Counted from the first letter of the stretch, positions 33,411-42,816 are shown. The stretch: DNA of 64,000 nt from an uncultured Caulobacterales bacterium (GCA_903862425.1 CAIOYC010000029.1:1-64000), one strand, 5' to 3'. Notes: a model not told the origin generated them from the letters alone. Translations and numbers: made by a program.

Positions 33411-33617
33411 ACATTTTCAAGGACTTAGCGAAATTTAGGCGAGCCTCGACTTCGATGGGGTAATGCACGGGGTAACAAGACCCTTGGTCTCTGAACCCGT
33501 TTGGCCTGGCTCCTAAAGGTGCACGTCCAACAACCGACACAGCCCGACAGCCGGTATTGTGATGGGCTGGCTTACTTGCCTATTGGCTGCCATCTGAAGC
33601 TTGGGCTATCGAGCCGC
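33411..33617. other. tRNA-proximal junction of the integrated element
   Basis: Directly after the tRNA is a short stretch with GGGGTAATGCACGGGGTAAC at about 33459-33478, the kind of direct-repeat-bearing sequence often seen beside tyrosine-recombinase att sites. No integrase gene is here, and no second copy of the tRNA 3' end was found at the other side of the region. The rest must carry the hen1 promoter; no clear -35/-10 was assigned. Confidence 0.35.
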
Positions 33618-35003
33618 ATGTTCCTGTCGATCGCGACAACCCATCAGCCTGCGTCGGACCTCGGCTTCCTGCTGCACAAGCATCCCGAGCGGATGCACGA
33701 GGTCGAACTGACCTTTGGAAAGGCGATCATCGTCTACCTGGAGGCCGGCGAGGCGCGGTGCGAGGCGGCGCTGCTGCTGGATGTCGACCCGGTCGGCCTG
33801 GTGCGTGGCAAGGGGCAGGCGGATGGCCTGCTCGACCAGTATGTGAACGACCGGCCCTATGCCGCCTCATCCTTCCTATCGGTGGCGTTGAATAGGGCGT
33901 TCCGCACAGCCATGACCGGTGTCTGCAATACGAGGCCGGAACTGGCAGAGACCGCCATTCCCCTGACCGCGGTGGTAACGCCCATGCCGATCCGTGGCGG
34001 CGAGGCTTTGCTGCGGTCCCTATTCGAGCCGCTCGGCTGGGAAGTGGGAGTTAAACAGGTGGATGGCGCGGAGCCGTGCTCGACCAGCCGCCACTATGCG
34101 CGGGTCACGCTCGGCGGCGTGGCCCGGCTCAGCGCGCTCCTGAACCATCTCTATGTGCTGATCCCGGTGATGGACGACGCCAAACACTATTTCGTTGGCG
34201 AGGACGAGATCGACAAGCTGATGCGCCGGGGCGAGGGGTGGCTCGACCAGCATCCGGCCAAAGAGACCATCGTCCGCCGCTATCTCCGCCACCGCGGCGC
34301 GCTCGCCCGCACGGCGCTGGCGCGACTGGCGCCGGAGACCGAGGTTGAAGCGCTTGAGCCCGCTGCTCGCCCCTCTCCGCCGGAGGAGACACTTGAGGCG
34401 CCGATCCGCCTGAATGATGCGCGCATGGACGCGGTGGTCGAGGCGCTGCGGGCGACCGGCGCCAAAGCAATTGCCGACCTCGGCTGTGGCGAGGGTAAGC
34501 TGCTGGCGCGGCTGCTGCGCGAGCGGTGGGCAGAGCGATTGATCGGTCTCGACCCGGCGGCGCGTGAACTGGAGTGGGCGGCCAAGCGGCTGAAGCTGCA
34601 TATGGCCGGCGGCCCGCCCGAAGGACGCGTCACGCTGCTGCACGGCTCGCTCACCTATCGCGACGCGCGCTGGGCCGATGTCGATGCCGCGGCGCTGGTC
34701 GAGGTGATCGAGCACTTGGATCCGGATCGCCTGCCCATGGTCGAGCAAGTGGTGTTCGCAGCCGCGCGGCCGAAGGCGGTGGTCGTCACCACGCCAAATG
34801 CCGAATACAACGCTCTCTTCCCCAACCTCGCCGCCGGCGCGTTTCGCCACCCGGATCACCGCTTCGAGTGGACGCGCGCGGAGTTCGAGGGCTGGGCGAC
34901 CCGGATCGCCGAGGTCCATGGCTATGGCGTGACCTTCAGCGGGATCGGCGCGGAGGACGCCGCACTCGGTGCGCCGACCCAGATGGCGGTGTTCGCTCGA
35001 TGA
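33618..35003 (+). CDS. hen1: Hen1 RNA-repair 2'-O-methyltransferase
   Basis: 461-residue bacterial Hen1. It methylates the terminal ribose of cleaved RNA so that the repaired junction cannot be cut again, and its N-terminal part activates the ligase of Pnkp. Start ATG 33618 gives MFLSIATTHQPASDLGFLLH, the typical family beginning; a longer in-frame start at 33501 is rejected. The N-terminal ligase-activating half spans about 1-225. In the methyltransferase half the SAM motif is ADLGCGEGKLL (about 286-296), with metal/RNA-binding LVEVIEHLDPDRL and TTPNAEYN, and HPDHRFEWTR further on. The TGA overlaps the pnkp ATG. The cassette appears intact. Confidence 0.95.
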   Translation: MFLSIATTHQPASDLGFLLHKHPERMHEVELTFGKAIIVYLEAGEARCEAALLLDVDPVGLVRGKGQADGLLDQYVNDRPYAASSFLSVALNRAFRTAMTGVCNTRPELAETAIPLTAVVTPMPIRGGEALLRSLFEPLGWEVGVKQVDGAEPCSTSRHYARVTLGGVARLSALLNHLYVLIPVMDDAKHYFVGEDEIDKLMRRGEGWLDQHPAKETIVRRYLRHRGALARTALARLAPETEVEALEPAARPSPPEETLEAPIRLNDARMDAVVEALRATGAKAIADLGCGEGKLLARLLRERWAERLIGLDPAARELEWAAKRLKLHMAGGPPEGRVTLLHGSLTYRDARWADVDAAALVEVIEHLDPDRLPMVEQVVFAAARPKAVVVTTPNAEYNALFPNLAAGAFRHPDHRFEWTRAEFEGWATRIAEVHGYGVTFSGIGAEDAALGAPTQMAVFAR

Positions 35004-37609
35004 GCCGCCGCGATCAGAACAGGGATGAGCAGGCTCCGGCCGACCCTAAGGTCATCGCCATCCCGGACTTTGCCTTGGTGGTGCTGATCGGCTCGACCGG
35101 CTCAGGCAAGTCGACCTTCGCCTCCAAGCACTTCCTGCCGACGGAGGTGATCTCCTCGGACTGGGCGCGGGCGCTGGTCTCCGATGACGAGACCGACCAG
35201 AGCGTCACCACCGACGCCTTCGAGCTGGTGCGCGAAATCGCCAGCCGCCGGCTGAAGCATCGCAAGCTGACCGTGATCGACGCCACCAACGTGCGCGCCG
35301 CAGATCGCAAGGGCTGGATCGAACTGGCGCGGCAGTGGCACGCCCTGCCGGTCGCAATCGTCGTCGATCCGGGGATCGACGTCTGTATCGAGCGCAACAG
35401 GGAGCGGCCGGATCGTCCGTTCGGCGCCCAGGTGGTGCAGCGGATGGTGTCCGAGGTCCGTCGGGGCCTCGGCGGCCTCCAGCGCGAGGGCTTCCGCCAG
35501 GTCTGGAGGCTTCAGAGCCCGGAGACCATCGACGCCGCCACCGTCACGCGCCAGCCCCTTTGGACCGACAAGCGCGACGATCATGGTCCTTTCGACATCA
35601 TCGGCGACATCCATGGCTGCGCGGGCGAGCTCCAGGCCCTACTCGCCAAGCTCGGCTACCAGGTCGAGTGGTCCGAGGATCGCGGCGACCGCACCGTGAG
35701 GGTCACCCCGCCGGAGGGTCGCAAGGTGGTGTTCGTCGGTGATCTGGTCGACCGCGGGCCGAACTCACCCGACGCGTTGCGCATCGCCATGAGCATGACC
35801 GCCGCAGGCACGGCTTATGCCGTCCAGGGCAATCACGAGCGCAAGCTCGGGCGCTGGCTGGAGGGCCGCAAGGTCACCATCGCCCATGGCCTGCAACAGA
35901 CCATCGATCAGCTTGAGACCGCCGACCGAGGCCTGCGCGAGCCTTTGCCCGCGTTCCTCGATGATCTGCGCAGCCACGTCTGGCTCGACGGTGGTCGGCT
36001 GGCCGTCGCTCACGCCGGGCTGAAGGCGGAGATGATCGGCCGCGGCTCTGGCGCGGTGCGCGAGTTCGCCCTCTACGGTGAGACCACCGGCGAGATCGAT
36101 GAGTTCGGCCTGCCCGTCCGCGCCGACTGGGCGGCCAGTTATCGCGGCGACACCACGGTCGTCTATGGCCACACGCCCGTGGTCAACGCCCAGTGGGTCA
36201 ACAACACCATCTGCATCGACACCGGCTGCGTGTTCGGCGGCAAGCTGACGGCGCTTCGCTGGCCGGAGAAGGAGCTGGTCGAGGTTCCGGCGGAGCAGAC
36301 CTGGTTCGAGCCGATGCGCCCCTTAGCCGGCGCCGGCGATGCCAGCTCGGCCCAGGCAGATGCCGACGCCCTGCTCGACATCGAAGATGTCACCGGCCGG
36401 CGCTGGATAGACACCACACTCCGCGGGCGGATCGTAGTGGCTGAGGAGAACGCGTCCGCCGCCCTTGAGGTGATGAGCCGCTTCGCGCTGGCGCCCCAAT
36501 GGCTAGCCTACCTGCCGCCCACCATGTCGCCGGTCGAAACCAGCGCCCAGGAAGGCTGGCTGGAGCGACCGGAGGAGGCCTTCGCCTACTTCCGCAAGCA
36601 GGGCGTGGCCGAGGTCGTGTGCGAGGAGAAGCACATGGGCTCGCGCGCCGTGATCGCGCTCTGCCGCACGGCCGAGGTGGCGCGGAGCCGCTTTGGCGTC
36701 ACGGGCGAGGAGACGGGCGCAATCTGGACCCGTACCGGCCGGGCCTTCTTCAGCGATCCAGCGATGACGGAAGGGTTGCTCGCCCGCCTGTGCGCGACCG
36801 TGGACACGGTCGGCCTCTGGGACGAGTTGAGCACCGACTGGCTGCTGCTCGACGCTGAGATCATGCCCTGGTCGGTCAAGGCCGGCAGCCTGATCGAGAG
36901 CCAGTATGCGCCGGTGGCTGCCTCGTCCTGCGCTGGGTTCGCCGCCGCCAACGATGCCCTGGCACGGACCATGGCACGCGGCGTCGCGCTGGACGGCCTA
37001 CTCGACCGCTTCGCCGCCCGCGCTGACCGCGCCACGCTCTACGCCAAGGCCTGGGCGCCCTACGTCTGGACGGTGGCCGGTATGGAGGATTTGAAGGTCG
37101 CGCCCTTCCATCTTCTGGCCAGCGAAGGCCGGGTCTGGTTCGATCAGGATCATCTCTGGCACATGGGGCTTGTTGACCGCTTGGCCGACGCTGCTGAGAG
37201 CGTAGTCACTCGCACCCGCTGGCGCACTCTGGCGCTGGCGGACGAAGTCGCCTGTGCGGATGCCACCACTTGGTGGGAGACTCTCACTGCGGCTGGCGGT
37301 GAAGGCATGGTGGTCAAGCCCCGGGGCTTCATCACCCGCGGCCCCAAGGGCCTGATCCAGCCGGCGCTGAAGGTGCGTGGGCGCGAATATCTTCGCATCA
37401 TCTATGGTCCCGAATACGACGCCCCGGACAACCTCGTTCGCCTTCGCGAGCGTGGCCTTAGCGGTAAGCGTAACCTAGCGCTCCGCGAGTTCGCCATCGG
37501 CCACGAGGCACTGAGCCGGTTCGTCTCACGCGAGCCGCTTCGCCGGGTGCATGAATGCGTGTTCGCGGTGCTGGCGCTGGAGAGCGAGCCAATTGATCCA
37601 AGGCTTTAG
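35000..37609 (+). CDS. pnkp: Polynucleotide kinase-phosphatase-ligase Pnkp
   Basis: 869 residues, nearly the size of the well-studied clostridial Pnkp. It is a three-domain RNA end-healing and sealing enzyme. The kinase (about 20-190) has P-loop GSTGSGKST at 31-39. The calcineurin-type phosphatase (about 197-480) has FDIIGDIHG, FVGDLVDRGP and GNHERKLG, with VYGHTPVVNAQ. The ligase/adenylyltransferase (about 490-869) has nucleotidyl Lys near 544 in EEKHMGSRAV, DAEIMPWS and GEGMVVKPRG. All catalytic signatures are present, so it should be functional. ATGA overlap with hen1 shows coupling, matching the known need for a Pnkp-Hen1 heterotetramer. ATG 35000 is chosen over in-frame extensions lying inside hen1. 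Confidence 0.95.
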   Translation: MSRRDQNRDEQAPADPKVIAIPDFALVVLIGSTGSGKSTFASKHFLPTEVISSDWARALVSDDETDQSVTTDAFELVREIASRRLKHRKLTVIDATNVRAADRKGWIELARQWHALPVAIVVDPGIDVCIERNRERPDRPFGAQVVQRMVSEVRRGLGGLQREGFRQVWRLQSPETIDAATVTRQPLWTDKRDDHGPFDIIGDIHGCAGELQALLAKLGYQVEWSEDRGDRTVRVTPPEGRKVVFVGDLVDRGPNSPDALRIAMSMTAAGTAYAVQGNHERKLGRWLEGRKVTIAHGLQQTIDQLETADRGLREPLPAFLDDLRSHVWLDGGRLAVAHAGLKAEMIGRGSGAVREFALYGETTGEIDEFGLPVRADWAASYRGDTTVVYGHTPVVNAQWVNNTICIDTGCVFGGKLTALRWPEKELVEVPAEQTWFEPMRPLAGAGDASSAQADADALLDIEDVTGRRWIDTTLRGRIVVAEENASAALEVMSRFALAPQWLAYLPPTMSPVETSAQEGWLERPEEAFAYFRKQGVAEVVCEEKHMGSRAVIALCRTAEVARSRFGVTGEETGAIWTRTGRAFFSDPAMTEGLLARLCATVDTVGLWDELSTDWLLLDAEIMPWSVKAGSLIESQYAPVAASSCAGFAAANDALARTMARGVALDGLLDRFAARADRATLYAKAWAPYVWTVAGMEDLKVAPFHLLASEGRVWFDQDHLWHMGLVDRLADAAESVVTRTRWRTLALADEVACADATTWWETLTAAGGEGMVVKPRGFITRGPKGLIQPALKVRGREYLRIIYGPEYDAPDNLVRLRERGLSGKRNLALREFAIGHEALSRFVSREPLRRVHECVFAVLALESEPIDPRL

Positions 37610-37654
37610 ACTATCCTGAGGTGGGAAGACGCCACCCAAGCCTTTTGCAAGCTG

Positions 37655-39013
37655 TCATTCGGGAATCCCGACGCCCAAAAAACTGTTCAACCGCTCCGCT
37701 ATCAAACTACGCCGCGCGGCAAGGAACGCCTTATAGTCTCCTGTCTCGATAGACGCAGCTTGAACAGGGATAGCCTGAAGATTCAACATTTCCTCGCCCT
37801 GCTTCGCGACCACGTCGGGCAGATATTTCGAGGGAGGGGTGGCGCTGATTTTTCGGTTTGTCCGGCCGCCAATGAACGCGAGATTGGCTATGTCGTCGGC
37901 CTCCCGCGGCGTGAAAGACGCGCCGAGGAGCGCTTTTGGGAAAATGTGGTGGAACTGAAGGCGATGCTGAACACCGGTGTGATCCAACGCAATCTGTAGG
38001 TTCGAAGTCCAGTCCTTCGCGCCAGCGGCTCTGAAAGCAAGGAACATGGTTTTGAACACCGAACTACGTTGGTCGCGTCCCTCTAAATCCTCTGCTGTGA
38101 AGTCTAACCGCCCAAACTGAAGCCGGACACGGTCAATCAAAGTATTGGCGTTGCCATCCCGCGTCACCACTGCAAGGTCCTGATCCAAGATCGTTTCACT
38201 AGAGCCGCGGGAGAACCTTCCCTTTGCGTTTGCCAAAAGGGCCCACTGGCGTAACCCTCCCGCCTCTCCCGCGGAAAGCTGGTAGCCCTTCACATGTCCA
38301 AAATAGGCAACAACGATCATCAAAAACGGGGAGGACAAAAGCGCCGGACTGTCGATGCCTACATTGTTCTTCAGGAAGTTGATGGCGAAACGCATTCCCT
38401 CTGTTGCGTCCAACCAACCCTTTTGAAGTTGCTCTAGGCTCAGCTTGGAGACCGTCAGAAATCGCGACTGACCGGTCGCGAACGCGATAAGCGCTTTCAA
38501 GTGTACGCCGAGTTCCAGATCGAAACCTAGCTTCGCGGCTTCGGCTTGGAACTGCTGGAATATATCCAGTGAGTGGCGCCATCGCGCGGTGATCTGCGCC
38601 AGCGCCAGGTCCGAGCTACGAAGCTTGGCCCCAAGAGAATTGACCCGAACGAATATTTCCGTGACTTCCTCGTAGGAAAGCGAGCGTTCCAAAACATCCA
38701 TTCGATAGACGTATTTGCGGATGGCGCGGAGCTTCGCAAGACGCTGCGTATACTTTTCGTACCTCGGGTCATCGAAGTTGCTTACGCCAGCGCGTTTGAG
38801 TATGGCTGTGTCGCTATCGTTCTTAAAGACGCCTGATACGCTCACCCATCGCGGCAGCGCCGCCAGCTTCTGCGTAGCAACGACGAACGTCATCCGGTCG
38901 AAGCGCCGCTGGAGTTCGTCCTCTGATGAGTCGGCTTCGTCTGTGAAGCCGTCGTCGTCAGCATCCTCCTCGACCTCGGTGACGAGGTCAAAGCCGGGCC
39001 GTCGCGGCGGCAA
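37655..39013 (-). pseudogene. 5'-truncated DUF262-HNH protein (GmrSD/SspE-like)
   Basis: An open frame of 452 codons whose body matches the second part of a DUF262 protein (RWVSVSGVFKNDSD, EIFVRVNSLGAKLRSSDLAL) followed by a C-terminal HNH-type nuclease (LQFHHIFPKALLG, DDIANLAFIGGRTNRKIS, PSKYLP). The DUF262 N-terminus with its DGQQR-type nucleotide-binding motif is absent. The first ~8 codons (MPPRRPGF) are antisense to a ribbon-helix-helix gene, so the gene has been cut and joined to foreign sequence near 38990. DUF262 nucleases of this type act in modification-dependent anti-phage defence. With its regulatory half missing it is probably dead, though the nuclease part could still be made. 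Base composition is AT-richer than the flanks. Confidence 0.75.
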
Positions 39014-39164
39014 GAAGGCGATCTCCGGCTATTTCAGCCCCGAACTCAGCTACGACCTCAATCTTCTCGCCCTCGAGCAGCGGACCTCGCTCCAGGCGTT
39101 GATGGGCGAGGCGTTCGATGACCTGCTACGCAAGTACGGCAAGCACCCATTCGGCGAACGTTAG
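38998..39164 (+). pseudogene. Truncated ribbon-helix-helix antitoxin-like gene
   Basis: The last ~55 codons of a CopG/RHH-type protein: RRGGKKAISGYFSPELSYDL, then LALEQRTSLQALMGEAFDDL and RKYGKHPFGE before the stop. These are the signatures of the small RHH proteins found on plasmids and integrative elements. The frame is open further upstream but there is antisense to the DUF262 fragment and has no start or family similarity. Both genes are therefore broken at one junction near 38990-39000. Confidence 0.65.
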
Positions 39165-39206
39165 CGCGTGAACATGTTCACGGGTCCACACCGCACGGGT
39201 TGCGCG

Positions 39207-39473
39207 CTAGGCGTGGGCGTGCACGTCATCCGTAGGGCGTCGGGCTGGCCTCACCCGCCCAGCAGCCGGGTCGGTTGTGGACTGTTGCAGGGCTCGATCG
39301 GCCCAGTCGAGCAAGTCGCTCACCGCGTAGATCACCCGGCCGCCGATCTTGCGATAGCGCGGTCCCGTGCCGAAGGTCCGGTGCTTCTCCAGAGTCCGCC
39401 CTGATAGGCCGAGAAAGCGGCCCGCCTCCGGCTTCCGAAGAAAGCGCGTCATCGGTTGCGTAGCGTCGCCCAT
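39207..39473 (-). CDS. AlpA-type excisionase/transcriptional regulator
   Basis: 88 residues. A MerR-like helix-turn-helix of the AlpA/HTH_17 group: FLRKPEAGRFLGLSGRTLEK followed by HRTFGTGPRYRKIGGRVIYA and DLLDWAD. The upstream GAGGAG, six bases before ATG 39473, is a strong ribosome-binding site. Such proteins control integrase and mobilisation genes of integrative elements or act as excisionases. The tail after residue 62 is Pro/Arg-rich and low in complexity. The gene itself looks intact. Confidence 0.8.
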   Translation of the reverse strand: MGDATQPMTRFLRKPEAGRFLGLSGRTLEKHRTFGTGPRYRKIGGRVIYAVSDLLDWADRALQQSTTDPAAGRVRPARRPTDDVHAHA

Positions 39474-39615
39474 GGGTCACTCCTCAACAGCAGTCTGCAC
39501 CGTGACGAATCGTAGTGCCGCGCACTGTCGGGGCGACATTCGTAACCTTACGGGCGCTGGCGAACTGGCTCAGGGTGGACAAGCAAGCATGCGAACATGT
39601 GTACACACCGGAGGG

Positions 39616-40020
39616 TCAGGCCGCCGCCGCGGTGATCTTTCCCTTGCCGCCACGCAGAGCGCGCGGACCCTGCGGTACACCCAGACGAGGGTCTGGCGGT
39701 GTCGGGTCGAAATGCTCATCGCCAATCCGCCGGGCCGCCAATCTTGGCCAAGCGCGGGCCCGTGCGACCTCGCCTTTCCTCAGCACTGTTCCCGCTGTGA
39801 CGATGTAGGATGACAGCTTCTGCTGCGTGGATCTGAGGTGGTCGCTCATCAGCTTGTCGCGGGTGATGTAGCCGGCATTCACCCCGGGAAGGCGGTGGTT
39901 CATCAGCAGGTGCATGTCGACCTCGGACAGGCCCGCCGCCTGGCCGAGCGTCCGATAAGACTGGCGAAGGTCATTGCCCCACTTTGACAAGCGTTCTCGG
40001 GGCTCTTTGTGTTCGGTCAA
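39616..40020 (-). pseudogene. C-terminal remnant of tyrosine recombinase (integrase)
   Basis: The open frame begins with the last catalytic part of a phage-type integrase: KWGNDLRQSYRTLGQAAGLS (catalytic Arg), then HLLMNHRLPGVNAGYITRDK (His/Arg position and the probable nucleophile Tyr of NAGYI), and a helical tail SDHLRSTQQKLSSYI. The N-terminal core-binding domain and the first catalytic Arg are missing. Upstream sequence (40021-40275) does not encode them and then gives way to the glycosyltransferase gene. It is a relic that marks the right side of the decayed element. Confidence 0.75.
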
Positions 40021-40275
40021 ATGCCCCTGGGCTCTTCCTACACGGGAATGGGGTCGGGGCGGTGCTCAGCGGAAACGGCTGGAGAACGCTCTGGCGGACG
40101 CCGCGGCCAAGATTTGTGACCCTCCAACAGGCTGGAGCGGCGCTGAGGGCGCAGGTCCAACGCCCGGCTTATCGCGATGCGGCGGGGGCCGCTTTCCCCA
40201 GGGCGGGGCCTGGGATTGGCGTTTTGGTTAACGCGGCTTTCACGGCTTGCGGCCATCCTCCGCGCAGGAGACGAG

Positions 40276-41979
40276 ATGGACCTTTCCCTCCCTACTGGAT
40301 TTTCCTCCGCGCGCGATGCGCTTCTGGCGGGTGATTGCGGGACCGCGGTCTCCACTTTCGAAGCGCTCGTCGCCGCATCGCCCACGGATGTCGAAGCCCA
40401 TTACTGGCTCGCCAGCGCCAGCCTGACCGCAGGCGATTCGACCCGGGCCGAGCAGGCGCTCGATACAGCGCGCACCTTGCATACGGTGCAGCTCGCCAAA
40501 GGCCTCGGAGTAGATGTCGCCCGCTGTCGCTCCGACGCGGCCTATGCTCATGAGATTGCCGACCATCTGTACGGCGAGAATATGGTGGCCATGTCGACGG
40601 TCATCCGCGGGCTCGCTCTGTCCGCCGGCGCCGTCGATGCGAAAGGCCTGGTGAGCTGGGGTCTGGCGCTTCAGCACCAAGGGCGCGCTGAGGAGGCGAG
40701 CGCGGTGTTTCAGTGGGCGGCGGAGCAATTTCGGTCCGCGGCCGTCCAGCAGTTCAGAATCTTCCCGCAGATGTTCTGCGATGACGGCGACGCGCGTCAC
40801 GCCGAGCAGGCCCGCGCCTGGGCGCACCTGTATGCTCCGACCATCTCCTCCGGACCTCTCACCAATCCGGCCAGGGTCGGACGCAAGCTTCGCATCGGTT
40901 ATGTGGCGCCGAGCTTCGCCCAGTCACAGCTTCGACAGTTCATCGCCCCGTTGCTGGATCATCACGATCCGCAAGGCTTCAGCGTTACTCTCTATCCAAA
41001 CGTCGCGGTCACGGAAGAGGGGTGGCCGGCCTGGGTCAGGATCCATCCCATCGGTCACCTGGACGACGCCGCTGCGGCCGACCTGATCCGGCGTGACGGC
41101 ATCGACGTGTTGTCAGATTGTTGGGGCCATACGTCGGGATCGCGCATCGCCGTGTTCGCGCGCCGCCCGGCTCCGGTGCAGGTGGCGTGGATGAACTTCG
41201 TCCAGACCACAGGGCTGGACCAGATGGATTATGTGCTGCACGGCGACGCCAACGGCGAGCGTGACGCAGAGGGTCTGTTCACCGAACACCCTTGGTCGAT
41301 AGGGCCGGTCTTCAACGCCTTCCGACCTCCGCGCGGGCGGTTGGACCCGGTGGCCACGCCCGCCCTTTCCTCGGCGCAGGTGACGTTCGGTTCCTTCAAC
41401 CACCCGGCCAAGCTCAGCGCCTGGACCCTCGACGCCTGGGGCGCGATCCTGCGCGGGGCGGTGTCCTCGCGGCTACTGCTCAAGTACCGTTACTTCGCCG
41501 ACCCGGTCCTGCAGCGCGTCATCCAGGCCCAGTTCGCCGCGCGTGGAGTCGCCCCCGAACGCATCGTGTTCGCTGGACACTCCATCGGCGAAGCCTACTT
41601 TCAGTCCTACCGCGAGGTGGACCTGATGCTCGACACCTGGCCGGCGCCCGGTTCGACCACCACCCTGGACGCCCTTTCCAACGGCGTGCCGGTGCTCGCC
41701 AAGCCCACGCCGACCAGCGGCGGTCGTAATGTGCGCGCGATCCTGGAGGCTGCAGGACTGCCCGACATGGTCGCCGATTGCCCGCAGGATTATGTCGACC
41801 GAGCGGTGGCGCTCGCGGAAGATCCGCAAAAATTGGACGCCCTTCGCGCACGCGTTCGGCCCGGCTTCGATAACGGCCCCTGCTGCGACGAGGTCGGCTT
41901 CACCCGGCGCGTGGAGCAGGCTTTCGGCGAGATGTTCGACCTTTGGCGCACGAGACAGGACGCCGCCGCCCATGGCTGA
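40276..41979 (+). CDS. TPR-containing O-linked glycosyltransferase (GT41/SPINDLY-type)
   Basis: 567 residues, cytosolic. The N-terminal ~190 residues contain TPR-like repeats (ALLAGDCGTAVSTFEALVAA, WLASASLTAGDSTRAEQALD, WGLALQHQGRAEEASAVFQW). The C-terminal GT41 catalytic part starts at KLRIGYVAPSF (about 203) and has PVQVAWMNFVQTTGLDQMDY, VTFGSFNHPAKL, and the nucleotide-sugar region DTWPAPGSTTTLDALSNGVP. ATG 40276 follows CAGGAG. In Caulobacter a protein of this design (FlmG) glycosylates flagellin; that role is possible but there is no flagellin gene here. The stop overlaps the next gene by 8 bases. Confidence 0.88.
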   Translation: MDLSLPTGFSSARDALLAGDCGTAVSTFEALVAASPTDVEAHYWLASASLTAGDSTRAEQALDTARTLHTVQLAKGLGVDVARCRSDAAYAHEIADHLYGENMVAMSTVIRGLALSAGAVDAKGLVSWGLALQHQGRAEEASAVFQWAAEQFRSAAVQQFRIFPQMFCDDGDARHAEQARAWAHLYAPTISSGPLTNPARVGRKLRIGYVAPSFAQSQLRQFIAPLLDHHDPQGFSVTLYPNVAVTEEGWPAWVRIHPIGHLDDAAAADLIRRDGIDVLSDCWGHTSGSRIAVFARRPAPVQVAWMNFVQTTGLDQMDYVLHGDANGERDAEGLFTEHPWSIGPVFNAFRPPRGRLDPVATPALSSAQVTFGSFNHPAKLSAWTLDAWGAILRGAVSSRLLLKYRYFADPVLQRVIQAQFAARGVAPERIVFAGHSIGEAYFQSYREVDLMLDTWPAPGSTTTLDALSNGVPVLAKPTPTSGGRNVRAILEAAGLPDMVADCPQDYVDRAVALAEDPQKLDALRARVRPGFDNGPCCDEVGFTRRVEQAFGEMFDLWRTRQDAAAHG

Positions 41980-42811
41980 CTTCGGCGCCTATGGCGTGGT
42001 CGAAAACGCTCAGCCCTTGGGTCAGGGCGATGGCTTCGGGGGGGTGATCGAGGAGATCACGGTTCGGGGATTTGCAGGCCTGCCGAACCTTTTGTCTGGT
42101 GGCGAAGTCGACCGCCTGAACACGGTGATGGATGAGGTCTATGCGGGCCAGTGCGCACAGGTCGGGGGGGGCGAACAGCTCGCGCGGATGAATGATGCAG
42201 ATATCGCCCGCTGCCTGCTGGCCTATCACGAAGACTACATGGCGCTGGCCACCCACCCCACGCTTACCGGCATTGCACGCGCCATGCTGGGCGAGAACGT
42301 GGTGCTGCTGATGCAGAACGGCGTGATCAATCGGCCCGGCGAGCGGCAGGCCCAGGCGCGCTGGCACCGGGACCTCAACTATCAGCACTGGGTCTGCAGT
42401 CGTCCCATAGCGCTCAGCGCCCTCGTCTGCCTGGAGGATTTCAATCCGGAGACCGGCGGCACGGCGTTCCTGCCGGGAAGCCACCTGCTGGAGGCGTTTC
42501 CGTCCCGGGCCATCGTCGAGCAGGGCGAGGTGACGCCGGTCCTGCCGCGCGGCTCGGTGATCCTGTTCAACTCCATGGTCTTCCATCGCGCCGGGGTTAA
42601 CCGTTCGGGCCGGATGCGGCGCGCGGTGAACCATGTCATCGGTGCGCCGATCCTGGCCCAGCAGGTGGATATCCCGGCCATGCTCGATCGGCCCGCCCCG
42701 ACCGATCCCTGGCTTGCGGGGTATCTAGGCTATCGCTGGAACCCCACCCGAGACGTTGCGGCGTGGCGGCGGCAGAGGATCGCCCAGATCGACGGCCAGG
42801 CGGCGTCCTGA
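41972..42811 (+). CDS. PhyH-family Fe(II)/2-oxoglutarate dioxygenase
   Basis: 279 residues. The Fe ligands are visible as WHRDLNYQHW (HxD near 131-133) and the distal His in NSMVFHRAGVNRSGRMRRAV, whose Arg should bind 2-oxoglutarate. ETGGTAFLPGSHL is typical of phytanoyl-CoA-dioxygenase-like enzymes. It should hydroxylate or otherwise oxidise a small molecule or glycan. ATG 41972 lies inside the glycosyltransferase gene (8-base overlap), so the two are translationally coupled and probably act on the same product. The substrate is unknown. Confidence 0.88.
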   Translation: MADFGAYGVVENAQPLGQGDGFGGVIEEITVRGFAGLPNLLSGGEVDRLNTVMDEVYAGQCAQVGGGEQLARMNDADIARCLLAYHEDYMALATHPTLTGIARAMLGENVVLLMQNGVINRPGERQAQARWHRDLNYQHWVCSRPIALSALVCLEDFNPETGGTAFLPGSHLLEAFPSRAIVEQGEVTPVLPRGSVILFNSMVFHRAGVNRSGRMRRAVNHVIGAPILAQQVDIPAMLDRPAPTDPWLAGYLGYRWNPTRDVAAWRRQRIAQIDGQAAS

Positions 42812-42816
42812 CCGCC

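Noticed and set aside
33411-40275. Functional prophage or active integrative element
   Set aside because: No structural, replication or conjugation genes; integrase is a stump and no attR copy of the tRNA end was found.
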